This document shows positions 34,440 through 45,037 of a DNA stretch of 64,000 nt, piece after piece. Within the stretch, counting starts at the first letter, position 1; each line of letters starts with the position of its first letter. Source of the stretch: Verticillium longisporum (Eukaryota > Ascomycota > Sordariomycetes > Glomerellales > Plectosphaerellaceae); NCBI GenBank assembly GCA_019188255.1, contig JAETXT010000005.1, forward strand, positions 5,828,001-5,892,000, read 5' to 3'. A program made the position numbers and the translations under genes. The notes under the pieces are model-generated. The model worked only from the letters and a program-made list of their open reading frames with translations. It had not been told where the DNA came from and made no database searches.

Positions 34440-36044
34440 TATTCCTTGCCCGTCAAGCAATGGAAAAGATCCAGGGTTAAGCGCCCGACGTGCTGCAGCC
34501 ATCTACAATGTCAGCCGAACGACTCTCGTTCGCCGCCAGAACGGCACCCCATCCCGAAGCGAAATCACATCCAAATTAAAGAAATTAACAATGCTAGAAG
34601 AGCAAACGATTGTCGAATACATACTAGACCTAGATTCCCGATCATACCCCCTCGGTTGGATAGTGTTGGAGATATGGCGAATGTCCTGCTGGCGGCGCGC
34701 GACGCGCCACCCGTCGGACCGCGATGGGCTTCAAGATTCGTCAAACGACAACCTGCGCTCCGGACGCGTATCTTTCGAAAGTACGACTATAAGAGGGCCC
34801 AATGCGAAGATCCCGACGCGATAAACGCGTGGTTTACGCTCGTACGTAACATGGTCGCGAAGTACGGCGTGACGGACGAAGACACCTATAACTTCGATGA
34901 GACCGGTTTCCAAATGGGCGTTATCGCTAATGGAATGGTTGTTACAAACTCTGAAAGACGTTCTAACGTTAAGATGAGACAGCCGGGTAATCGGGAATGG
35001 GTTACAGTGATCCAGGGCGTTGGCGCGACCGGATTCTGTGTCCCGCCATACATCGTTGTTGCGGGTAAATTTCACCTCTCGTCATGGTACGAAGAAGACG
35101 CGTTTCCTCGCGACTGGAAGGTCGCAACCTCTCCAAACGGCTGGACTACGAATGATATTGGTCTCGATTGGATTCGGCACTTCGACCAACATACAAGGTC
35201 GCGTACTTCGGGCGCATTTCGCATTCTCATCCTAGACGGCCACGAAAGCCACCACTCCGCCAAATTCGAGCTTTACTGTAAGGAGAATAAGATCATTACA
35301 CTTTGTATGCCTCCTCATTCGTCCCATCTACTCCAACCTCTCGATGTCGGCTGTTTTGGACCGCTGAAGAAAGCGTACGGTCGGCAAATTGAGATGAAGA
35401 TGAAGGCAGGTACAAACCATATCTCCAAGGAGGACTTCTTCCCAGCTTTTTTACGGCATTCCAGAATTCTATGACAGAAAAACATCCAGGGAGGTTTTCA
35501 AGGGGCTGGACTTACCCCCATGACCCAGAAGCAGTCCTTTCAAGGCTGGATGTGAAATTAAAGACACCAACGCCGCCAGGAACGTCTTCTGGACTCCCTA
35601 AGCCATGGGTGTGTAAGACTCCTACAAACCCGATTGAAGCCACTTCACAGTCCGAATTCATTAAGAATCGAATCTCCCGACACCAGGGAAGCTCACCAAC
35701 ATCAATGCTTCAGGCTATCGACCAATACACGAAGGGTACACACAAGATAATGCACCAGTTCGTCCTAATGGACGCAAGGCTCAAGATACTTGAAAGCGAG
35801 AATGCTACCCTTAGCCGACGTCGGAGAGCTAAAAGTACGTCTCAGGGAAGGAGGGAGTATGACTCTAGGTGATGGACAAGACCAGATTGCCCAGAAGGAG
35901 GTAGATGTTCAGATGAGGGAGGAAACGAGGCAGAATCCGGGTCGCGCGACTCGGGCTATACCGAAGAAACGGACCTGTGGCACCTGTGGAAATACTGGCC
36001 ATAACGCGAGAACTTGTCAGATGACTATATTATCTTCTGAATAA
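34440..36044 (+). pseudogene. Pogo/Fot1-like DDE transposase, broken by about five frame changes
   Basis: Domains in order, across three frames: an N-terminal HTH (SARRAAAIYNVSRTTLVRR), a CENP-B-like helix (FVKRQPALRTRIFRKYDY), then the DDD catalytic core with YNFDETGFQMG, ILDGHESHHS and PPHSSHLLQPLDVGCFGPLK. A C-terminal CCHC zinc knuckle CGTCGNTGHNARTC is at about 35972-36013. Frame changes lie at or beside homopolymers: C5 34647-34651, T6 35447-35452, A5 35478-35482, C5 35515-35519 and A4 35831-35834. The first in-frame start is uncertain. Catalytic residues remain visible, so decay is recent or partly due to sequencing error. Confidence 0.88.
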
Positions 36045-36123
36045 GGTAATGGGGCGTGATTTCAATTGATTTCCTATGTTTTTGTTTAGTTCTGGGTTGG
36101 AATGTTTGTCGGGTCGAGGTGAG

Positions 36124-36166
36124 GTGGTCCACTCACTGTACTGGCCCACTCACTGTGCATGTACGT
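36124..36166. repeat. Right terminal inverted repeat of the pogo-like element
   Basis: Reverse complement of the left TIR with one mismatch, followed by TA. Confidence 0.93.
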
Positions 36167-36735
36167 TAGTGGTGTTAAGATGTTATATCGTTGCCATGGA
36201 TGGAGAAAACTTCAACATGATAATCATGATGATTGGGCCGACCTCGGACAACCGTTTTACGATTGCATCTGCTTATACTTGACGTTAAAAGAGAAGCAAG
36301 ACTACTGCAAAGACGTTGAAGTTGCGTATTGTGTTGGGTCTTTTATGTAGAGTGAGTCAGTGAGACTGAACGCCTGTTTTGAACACAGACGCGACGAAAC
36401 TTGAAAGTAAGAAGCCCCAGCATTGAACTCAGACTGTGTGTTATATGTACAAGTCTCGAATAGCTTACACATTTGAATATTCCTGCTCAAAACGAGCCTC
36501 TTCGAGCATCCGGCGTCAGCCCCACTTCGCTGTTCGTCGGACACCGCGGTGGAGCATCAGCTCCGGGATATGTCAGCAGTGTCAGCCGTAACCCGGCACG
36601 CGTTAGAGGCGCGGCATCATCAACTCATCCTTGCATGTGAGCAGTTCTCATACAAACACGCGCACTCCGACTCAGAGGCCGACGGCACTGAACCACTGAG
36701 CCCACAGCGCCACACGCGTAGCCACGATTTCGGGC
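36167..36735. other. Intergenic: transposon flank and promoter of the Zn2Cys6 gene
   Basis: 569 bp, AT-rich in its left half. No gene or specific control site recognised. Confidence 0.5.
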
Positions 36736-39002
36736 ATGGCGACCCCAAAGTCATCCGATGGGCCGCCGCCGCGACCCAATGAGCCCCCTCCTGTCATCCG
36801 GATCTCCTGCCGCAGGTGCAGGGGTCGGAAGCTGAAGTGCGACCGTGCCACGCCACGGTGCTCGCGCTGTGTCAAGGCAGATGAGGATTGTGAATACCCG
36901 GGCTCGAGAAAGACCAATGTTGGGAAGCGGACGCAGGTGCGTGAGTTGGAGGCCAAGCTGGGTAAGTTGCGACCGCTTGACTAGTCTGGACCCAGGACAA
37001 GCCACTTAACCGACATGTCCACAGGCCAGCTCGAGAACAAGATCAAGATCATTAGTGCGGCCAACGAGCCTGAAATCAACGATTTTCCCGACATTGCTAC
37101 AGCCAACTTTGACCCCTTTCTGCAGACTGGGACAGCATTCGGCAGCCTGCCCATCCATACCCACCCTGCAGTGCAGCCCACCCCGCCATACGACAACCAC
37201 CCATCCCAGACTGAAATTACAAGGCTCGGTCTATTTGAGCAGCTGCCTGCTATCGAATTGATAGAGGCACTGTGAGTTAGTGCACATGGAAGGTGTACGA
37301 CTGAGCTGACATTTGCAGAACGGCCATCTTCTTTGATGAGCTCCACCATGCGGCCCCCATGCTTCATCAGGAGCGCTACATAGCGTCTCTCTACCTACCA
37401 GCCCATATGCGCCCTCCGATGTGTCTCCAGTACATTGTTATGGCCTCTGCAGCCACAGTCAACCATGTACATCAGCAGCTGGCAATGCCTTTCTATCAGC
37501 GCGCACGCGCTTATGCCGAATCTGATGAGATGAAGGTAAGCAAACTCGCTACATGTCTGGCAGTCTCTGACTGTTGTTGGCTAGGGGAAAGGCGAGTACT
37601 TTTTGACATTACATCATGCCCAATTTTGGATTCTGTGCTCGAACTTTGAGGCCCGACAGATGTGGTACTCGCGGGCATCAACAAGTCTTGGCCGTAGCGT
37701 TCGCACCGCTCAGATGCTCAACTTGCACCAGCTCGATCGAAAAGCCTTGCAAGCTCGATCCATGCTCGCCCCCGCGCGAGACTGGACCGAGACAGAAGAG
37801 CGGCGACGTACGTGGTGGGTTGTGTTCTGCATCGACAGATTTGTGTGCGGTGCCACGGGCTGGCCTGCGTTGGTGAATGACCGAGACGTGAGGACTTTCA
37901 CCCCGACGATTGAGCAACGCTAAAGAAATTCCAGATTCACATTCTGCTTCCAGCTTCTGAGGAGGCATTTAAGAGTGGAGTCGAGGAAAAGACCAGCACC
38001 TTGAAGAGCGTCCTGCAAGGGACAGGCGAGAGATATTCCTCCTTTGCCGGCCGGATCCTCGCCGCCCACCTCTTCCATAAAACGATGGAGCACACAGAGC
38101 AGCCAGCGGCAAAAGGCAACCCCGAAGATGTCAAAAACGGCCTGTACTGGGAACAGCATAGAGACATAGACAACAGCCTAGCCACACTGCTCATGGCGCT
38201 CCCCGAAACGCTACGCCTTCCTCGCAACATCCGCTCCCCCAACGCCGTCTTCGTCAACGTCATGAACCAAGCGGCCATCATCTCCCTCCACCGAGCGGCG
38301 CAGTGGACCATGCGGTCGCTGCGGGACATTCTGCCTGAGCACACAGTCCGCCAGAGTCAGAACAGACTCCTCCCGGCAGCGGAGGAAATCTTGCACGTCT
38401 TCCGCATGGTTCCCGACATCGAAGCCACCATGCAAAACGCCATGTTGACCTTTGCGGCATACATGGCAGCTCTCGTCTTTCTCGAGGATTTCGCGGCAGA
38501 GCACAGCCAGCAGAGCGAGAGCAACATGGACTTTCTCGTGGGCATGCTCGTCACAGTGGGTCGGAACAATGCCATGGTTGCTTCGTTGGCGAATCAGCTG
38601 GCGATCGATATGCATCATCTGGGGATCAAATCTTCTGTCGCGACCAAGGTACGAATTAGCTCTGTTTGCTTTCATCAGCGGTCCTGCATGTTTCATCTTC
38701 TAATTTTGACCGATCATCAGGCTTTTGAGTTTTTGGCCCCCAAGCTGGCTGAGAAGATGGCCGACTCCCCGGGAGTCAACTTTTGCTTGCTGCACGGCCC
38801 TCCTCGAGCTGACGACACTGCGCTTGCTGGTACCACGCCGCAATCGAGCACACCGCGGACGATTTCACCCGAGAAGTCTGGACTTGGTGAACCCGCGGGA
38901 TCGAGTCAGTTTCACGACGAGGACGAGATGATGTGGGCGAACACTATAGCTGAATCGCCACCTGTGGGGTTGAGGTATCCGTACGAGGCTATGACTTGGT
39001 GA
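36736..39002 (+). CDS. Zn(II)2Cys6 fungal transcription factor
   Basis: DNA-binding regulator with a binuclear zinc cluster CRRCRGRKLKCDRATPRCSRC followed by VKADEDC (C-x2-C-x6-C-x6-C-x2-C-x6-C) near residues 25-52, then a short coiled linker. Six exons: 36736-36961, 37025-37271, 37319-37535, 37585-37887, 37935-38648 and 38721-39002 (662 residues). All introns are GT..AG, 47-72 bp. The middle region (fungal_trans-like) includes RRRTWWVVFCIDRFVCGATGWP, typical of this domain. The C-terminus is Ser/Asp-rich and may activate transcription. The target genes are unknown. The nearest neighbours are a transposon and an uncharacterised gene, so context does not suggest a pathway. Confidence 0.92.
38649..38720 (+). 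other. In-frame 72 bp intron in the Zn2Cys6 gene
   Basis: GTACGA donor, ATCAG acceptor. Its length is a multiple of three with no stop, so retaining it would insert 24 residues. Its removal joins ATK to AFEFLAPKL and looks like the normal form. Confidence 0.65.
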
Positions 39003-40864
39003 GAACAGGGAAGTTGGGGGAAAAAGTAAATGGCACTAGACTTGGAGTTCTTTACTCCATAGCCATTTCTTGTCAAGTCGCCAATTACAACCTTGCGCAG
39101 GGCTCTTCATGTTGGAGGTGTCAGGCTGGGAAGACCTGAGGAAGGCGCCAAAGTCGTGCTATCACTTGGTGAGCTATAGCTGCAGTGAATGAACCTTATA
39201 TGTACCAGTTGCGTACTGATCGCCGACCTGAAACTTGGAAAGATCATCGACTGCGTCTGTCGTACGCCTCCCTTCATACAATGTACAAGTCTGTAGAAGC
39301 CAATTACCAGTTGTGTCATCTGTAGTTTGATGCACGAGTGATTGAGCAAAGCTTTATCAATATAAATTCGCACACTTGATACAAACTTCCAGTGCCATAT
39401 GAACCGGGGTGTTGATAGCGATACCTCAGTGCGAGGCTGGCATGATCGAGGTGTTGGTATCAATGCCTTGTTGGTTGGTAACATGATGGCGCCCCCCCCT
39501 GTCTACGTGGGTCTGTCATACGAGCAAGTTCAGGTTTGGCGGCCGGTAAGAACCAGGATCAGATACGCCTTCTCAGACAAACAGAATTCGATAGGCCCAG
39601 GCGCTACAAAAAGCCACTGTGCGAGTCCAGGAGAGTTTACGGCTCTTGTGGTGAGTGGGGTCCGTAGCGAACATCTTCGCCTATCCCCTTTTGCCATGTA
39701 GTGGGAGGACAGATACTCAACCGCAGCAGGGCTCGAATGACGTAAAAATTTCACGTGGTTTCTGGGAAGAGGGAGACTTACTGATATTTATGCTCGCAGA
39801 AAGCGCCGAGTGGCAGGGAAGATGCTCCTCATGGGCCCAACAGGCGATGCCGTAGGAATTGTGAGGACGCTGGATGTGATAGATGACGCGACTGTAAGGA
39901 CGAATCACAATACGGCATCGCACCGTGCGCGCTCTTTTAGATTAGCTCTCTATTATTCCTCCGCTTTGCTTTGCACCTCGCCCCAATGGTCTTTCCGCTG
40001 AAACCGAAGCAGCGTTATGGTCATAAGATACTGCACTATCGATCTGTCTTTTCACATACTTGTTTCTACCCCCATCCGCATCTTCTTCCCTTCACCCACT
40101 TTTCTACTTCTGGAGCCATCCCAGCACGATTCATGGGATCGCCAAATCCATCTCTCTTCCATCTCTGTTTCTTTCCCAACCTGGCAGTGTGCATTTGCCT
40201 CTGCGCAGGCGACAGCTGATGAAGCATTCTTCTGCTTCACTTCAGCGCTGAGTCAACCCAATCCTGCATGACTACGACCGCCGCAACTCCATCCGTGCCG
40301 TGCTTCTCCTGCAGCCCTTCGTTTATGCAGCGCCTCCCCACTTTCGACTCTTCGACATCTGCCGGCCCAGTATCGGCCATTATTCTCTTGATTCAGTTCG
40401 CTCGGTAAGTTCTTGGTCTCTCTTTCTTTGTTCGCAAACTGCGAAATCTCTGTCTACACCAACACCATTTTGACAATTACCTTTTGCTGTCAAGGCTATC
40501 TATCGCCTCACGGCGCCAGGTCTAAAGTACCACATCCCAAGTCCTGTACTGCACATTCCAGATTTTGCCCTCCTCCTGCCTCTGTTGTGCCAAAAACACT
40601 CCCACCAATGCACCTTCCCAGTCTTCGCGCGCCTTGCTTTTGTACCTTCCCTCACACCAACCCGCGGCACGATCTCTGTCCTGCTAGATCACCCTGCTCG
40701 CGTGCACCTACCAACGCAGTCTTACGCTTTCGAGTATCTTCAGTCCCCGAGTCGAGCGCGGGATAAGGCGATGGAGCCGTCATGATCGACTACGTGGTTC
40801 ATCAGCATACTCACAATCAACGCAGCTTGACACGCTTTATCCGGCGAACCCACATCACGCCATC
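39003..40864. other. Intergenic between the Zn2Cys6 gene and the large unknown gene
   Basis: No supportable gene. The part from about 40040 to 40860 is C/T-rich and probably forms the promoter and leader of the next gene. Confidence 0.5.
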
Positions 40865-43800
40865 ATGGCAAATCCTCAGCGGCAGGCTTCAGCTGCCTCG
40901 AGCCGCTACTTCACTTCAAGCACAATGAGTGATTTGCAGCGAATTGAGGACCTCTACAACCGCCTCAGTGCGGTTGCCCAAGATGACTATGTCATCAAAG
41001 AACGCGAGATCAAGGCTGAGTGTGAGAACCAGCAACTGGCCTTTCTGTATCGCCAAGATGTGCCGCCAGATGTCAAGGGCATGCTGCGGTATCTTCTCCT
41101 GGAGAATCAAGATCTGCACCTTGATAAACTGCGGCTATCATATGAGGCCAGGAAAAAAGACATACTCGAAGGCAAGAGGAGAGAAGAGCGTGACCTGCTC
41201 ACGAGGATGGGCACCATATACAGCGAGTCGAAACCAGTTCCCGCTAGCACCCCCGTCGCCAGTCCTCGCATGTCGGAAGCGAGCCCCGCCGTCTCGCCAT
41301 TGGCAAAAAGCAAACCATCGCCAGTTCCAAGTTCGACACCGTTGCCATCAAATCTCACGGAACAAGGCCCGCCAAGAAACGCATCGCAACCCCCCGCCTC
41401 GTTCCGGCCGTCCCCCCTTAACCCTGCTGCAGGCAGCAGTATCTCTGTTGGCGGACCCGCCCATCCATTAGCCAACAACTCGCCTCTCCAGCAGCCCGAT
41501 GCCAGTCGAGCTGGCACACCGAGAATCCTGTCTGCTAAGCCGAGGGCCTCCCCTATTCCGCATCAACTGCAACAGACTGCGAACAACTATCTGCAGGCAC
41601 ACCCGGCGTCACCGCAGTCCGCTCAAACAGAGTCTCAGGGTAAAGCCTCAGCGAAACCCCAGGATGAAGCCCCAGCACAAGCACAGGGAGGAATCCAGGC
41701 CGAGGCACAGGCAGCAATACAAGCACAGACGCAGGCTTTCATTCCAAGCCAAAGAAGACCTCAGAAGACACAGTCATGGCCGAGGCAGGCAAACCCATCG
41801 CCAAACCCGAACTACGGACTGGACCCAACGCCGATTCAGCAAAAGAAGCGAAAGTCTGAAGTCGCGGACACTGGAACAGTATCCGAGAAGGAACAAAGCG
41901 ATGAGCGGACCAAGCGTCTTAAAAAAAGTGACGTGCCCAAGTATATCCCGGATATCAACATTTCAGTGGAGAGAAGGATCCGTTTCGAGGACGTGCACCA
42001 GGGAGGCACGCCCAAATACATGCATACCATCATAAAATGGGAAGACGGCAACTATTACATTCTCTACTGTGAAGAGCACGGCGTCCACTTTAGGCAGAGA
42101 GCTCTCACAGCAGCGGCGAAACACCTTGACTCCATAGCGCATGGTAAAATGAGTCGCCATCACTCCCAGGCCCTGGAGCAACTTGGCCGCCTCATCGTCG
42201 ACTGCGATGACGAGAAGATGCGCAAGCATAACGCAGTTATTGCCAAAGCGTTTGAGAACGGCTATTCCTTACCTTCAAACGAATCTCTTCTTCAGGAGAA
42301 CCAAACAGCTTCGGTCACGGACTCTGTCACTGCCGGAACAACAGCCGAAGCGGATTCACATCAGGCCCATACATCACAACCGAATCAACAAATACGGGTT
42401 GAGCCGGAAGTAAACGGGACACACAAAGTATATCACTTACACAAGGTTGACAAGCGAAAGTCCTCCAGTCGAGAAATTATCGTCAATCCCGTGGCTGGAA
42501 AACTCTACTATGCGACCCCAAAGCTTCGGTTTCTCGACAGGGTGAAAAAGTACATCGTCATGATTCTGGCGTGGAAAGACCTCACGATTTGCGGTCTTCC
42601 CGGTACCACGTTGAGTCAACTAGAACTTATCCAGCAGGCACAACGCAAAACCTGCTGTGTCTACGATGCTCAGGGCATCGCTGGATGGATGCCCGACTAC
42701 GAGGACGGCGGCAAACACGTTAAGAAGCGCTGGTTCCCCGTCATTTGGTTCGAGGGCACCAAAACAGAGGACAACCGAGAAGGTTGGGTTCGCGCCGAGG
42801 AGCTCTCGAACTTGAATCTCTTCCCCGTTCCTAAAAGAAATGTAAATCACCCACAGATCAGAGCACGCGAGTGGTACTTCCGATGCCATCCCGATGAAGC
42901 GCCTGAAAGCCTCGGTCCATTCTCGAACGGGCGCTTGGGCGTGGAAACAATTGGAGCAACGCGAGCTTCTACTGTTGCCTCGGCCGTTGAAAGCTTGAAG
43001 GATGACCAAGGCATCATTGAGATCGATGATACTGACTCTGATAGCGAGTCTGCTATTGAGGAAGCGCCTGAGCGGCGCAGTCGTCCGCCTGTTGAAGACC
43101 ATGCCAGCGATAGCGATTACCACGCCTCTGATGATCGAGAAATGGCTGAATCAGTTGCCTCTTCGCAGTCCTCGCGGCACCCGAAACCGCCGCCAAGGAG
43201 GAGTACTCAAGAGTTGCGCTCCAAGGCCACCGAGTCGGAAGCTGTGCGTCCCGTGACCCCTGTTCGTGTTGGAGCAGCAGCCGGTACTCGCTCCTCGACG
43301 AAGAAGCAGTCCGTGGGACACGACTTTGACATGGAAGATGCACCCCCGGTGCTCTCACCATTGAGCCGGCTTGCTCGCAACAGCACCCAGGAGGAAGAAT
43401 CAAGTACGCGAGCCGCGACGGTCACGCCTCAGGCAGCTCAGGACCATCCTTGGATTCAATTGGGAACCCCTCTGGACAAAAAGGCGTCCCAAGTTACTGC
43501 AGCGATCGAAGATCAGGAGACCAGTCCGCCAGATGCGTCTGACAAGACACCTGAGCTTCGGAGACACACGACTCTAGAGACTACGCGTCCACTTGTCCAA
43601 GTGAATCGGGAACCTCCGCAGGAACCTCCGCAGGAGAGTATTCGGGAGGAGCCAACACCCGCGGACGGAGTTGCCGGGGCGAATTTGCAGGACGTCGTGG
43701 ATCAAGCTCGCCAACGGCTTGTCGATCAGGCGTGCTTCAAGGTTGCCACGGAGGCCATTCAAGACGTGTTCGGCCAAAAGCCCGCAGCCTCTGCCGCCGC

Positions 43801-45037
43801 CATTGATGCGTCTGACAAGGATGGGGAAAAAGAGGTCAGCACTATTGATAACGGACCAGGACAAGGGACGGCGCAGCAGCCTCCACGAGACGGGAATGAG
43901 GATCGGGTCTCGGTTATAGGTGCCGAGGACGATGAACCGTCGGTTGCCAGGAGTATAACACCTACGCCTCTTTCGCCGCAAGCAGTCAAAGACTCTTCTG
44001 CGGTACCATTTGCTGAGCCGACTGTTTCGGACGAGGCCACAACATTGGCACAAGAACCGCACGAGAAAAGGGCGTCAAGCAACACAGAGAACGGAGACGG
44101 AGATGGAGACGGTGCGTCAAACCAGGCAGCCAAGGCCAGCAATACGCCTGCCACTAGTGACAGCGCGAACGCTAGGGTCAACGGAGCGTCGACAAGCAAC
44201 AGCCCCGTCGAGGGCAGCAATGTCGCACCGAGTTCTACGAGTTCCCAGCCCATTGTTGTGGACGCCGGTCTACGTGCGGTAGACCCAAGTGATCGCTGGC
44301 GAGCTGTTCGGGCATCTGATTCACCAACCGTTACACCTCCTCCACATACTGCTATGCCCTCTCCAGTGCCCGCAACTCGAGACGATGGAGGACGGAACCC
44401 CGCGACAAAGACCACGCCAGTACCGGCGCCGGTCCCAGCAACCCCCGCGGCGGCAACGTCGGTTTCAGAAGAACCGCCAAAGACAGCCGCGGCCGCTCAA
44501 GACGGCATATCAGAGCCGGCTCGAGCGCCAGCGCCAGAAACTCCCAACGAACCGACAAAATCGGCCAACCAAGCCGGCTCGAAAGCGGGTACAGATTCTT
44601 TGGCGAGGTCCCGCACGTCGACGCCGGCGGCTCCGTCGCCTGTCCCCGGCTCCCCGGCTGCCAGGGCCGAGGCTGGCGTGGGCGGCACCGTGTGGAACGT
44701 GTCAGCGTTTCAACAAGGGAACCGACGGTGGTCCCACCCATCGCTATCTCTCAGCTTGGCTGTGGACGAGGCGGGCGTGGCGAGAACGAGCGACGCAGAC
44801 GAAATGGACGTGGCCATTAATCCACGGGCCGTTCAGAGCATGCAGTACAGCCAAACGGCAGATAAATCTCGCGTCGAGGTCATCTTGAAACCGAAGGAAG
44901 GTATGGTGGAGCAGAAGATGATATTCACAGTTGGCAGTGGTCGAAACAAGATGCAGAGCGTGAAGTTTGTGCGTTGGATGCTCAAGGTCAACCCAGCGAT
45001 AACGATGCTGACTGGACCGACGCTGCCGCCCCCGTGA
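40865..45037 (+). CDS. Large, mostly disordered protein of unknown function with two ordered central regions
   Basis: Single exon, 1,390 residues. I do not recognise the family. Residues about 20-115 are charged and helical (coiled-coil-like). About 120-350 is Pro/Ser/Ala/Gln-rich with AQAQ/EAQAAIQAQTQ stretches. Residues about 370-470 form an ordered block with a possible zinc-binding pattern YILYCEEHGVHF ... AKHLDSIAHGKMSRHH. Residues about 548-660 form a second ordered block (FLDRVKKYIVMILAWKDL ... GWMPDYEDGGKHVKKRWFPV). Residues 700-1280 are acidic and Ser/Thr/Pro-rich. The last ~90 residues are ordered again (QMIFTVG-like strand pattern, KFVRWMLKVNPAITML). A nuclear or chromatin role is plausible from composition but unproven. 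ATG 40925 is an alternative start. Confidence 0.8.
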   Translation: MANPQRQASAASSRYFTSSTMSDLQRIEDLYNRLSAVAQDDYVIKEREIKAECENQQLAFLYRQDVPPDVKGMLRYLLLENQDLHLDKLRLSYEARKKDILEGKRREERDLLTRMGTIYSESKPVPASTPVASPRMSEASPAVSPLAKSKPSPVPSSTPLPSNLTEQGPPRNASQPPASFRPSPLNPAAGSSISVGGPAHPLANNSPLQQPDASRAGTPRILSAKPRASPIPHQLQQTANNYLQAHPASPQSAQTESQGKASAKPQDEAPAQAQGGIQAEAQAAIQAQTQAFIPSQRRPQKTQSWPRQANPSPNPNYGLDPTPIQQKKRKSEVADTGTVSEKEQSDERTKRLKKSDVPKYIPDINISVERRIRFEDVHQGGTPKYMHTIIKWEDGNYYILYCEEHGVHFRQRALTAAAKHLDSIAHGKMSRHHSQALEQLGRLIVDCDDEKMRKHNAVIAKAFENGYSLPSNESLLQENQTASVTDSVTAGTTAEADSHQAHTSQPNQQIRVEPEVNGTHKVYHLHKVDKRKSSSREIIVNPVAGKLYYATPKLRFLDRVKKYIVMILAWKDLTICGLPGTTLSQLELIQQAQRKTCCVYDAQGIAGWMPDYEDGGKHVKKRWFPVIWFEGTKTEDNREGWVRAEELSNLNLFPVPKRNVNHPQIRAREWYFRCHPDEAPESLGPFSNGRLGVETIGATRASTVASAVESLKDDQGIIEIDDTDSDSESAIEEAPERRSRPPVEDHASDSDYHASDDREMAESVASSQSSRHPKPPPRRSTQELRSKATESEAVRPVTPVRVGAAAGTRSSTKKQSVGHDFDMEDAPPVLSPLSRLARNSTQEEESSTRAATVTPQAAQDHPWIQLGTPLDKKASQVTAAIEDQETSPPDASDKTPELRRHTTLETTRPLVQVNREPPQEPPQESIREEPTPADGVAGANLQDVVDQARQRLVDQACFKVATEAIQDVFGQKPAASAAAIDASDKDGEKEVSTIDNGPGQGTAQQPPRDGNEDRVSVIGAEDDEPSVARSITPTPLSPQAVKDSSAVPFAEPTVSDEATTLAQEPHEKRASSNTENGDGDGDGASNQAAKASNTPATSDSANARVNGASTSNSPVEGSNVAPSSTSSQPIVVDAGLRAVDPSDRWRAVRASDSPTVTPPPHTAMPSPVPATRDDGGRNPATKTTPVPAPVPATPAAATSVSEEPPKTAAAAQDGISEPARAPAPETPNEPTKSANQAGSKAGTDSLARSRTSTPAAPSPVPGSPAARAEAGVGGTVWNVSAFQQGNRRWSHPSLSLSLAVDEAGVARTSDADEMDVAINPRAVQSMQYSQTADKSRVEVILKPKEGMVEQKMIFTVGSGRNKMQSVKFVRWMLKVNPAITMLTGPTLPPP

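Larger units (their letters stand above)
34313..36166 (+). mobile_element. Fot1/pogo-type Tc1-mariner DNA transposon, complete ends, decayed transposase
   Basis: The element is 1,854 bp, flanked by a TA dinucleotide on each side (34311-34312 and 36167-36168), the hallmark Tc1/mariner/pogo target duplication. Terminal inverted repeats of 43 bp (34313-34355 and 36124-36166) match except at one base. Each TIR contains two direct copies of an ACAGTGAGTGG-type motif 17 bp apart. Size, TIR length and encoded protein all fit the fungal Fot1 group. The ends look able to be bound, but the transposase is frameshifted, so movement would need a transposase from elsewhere. Confidence 0.93.
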
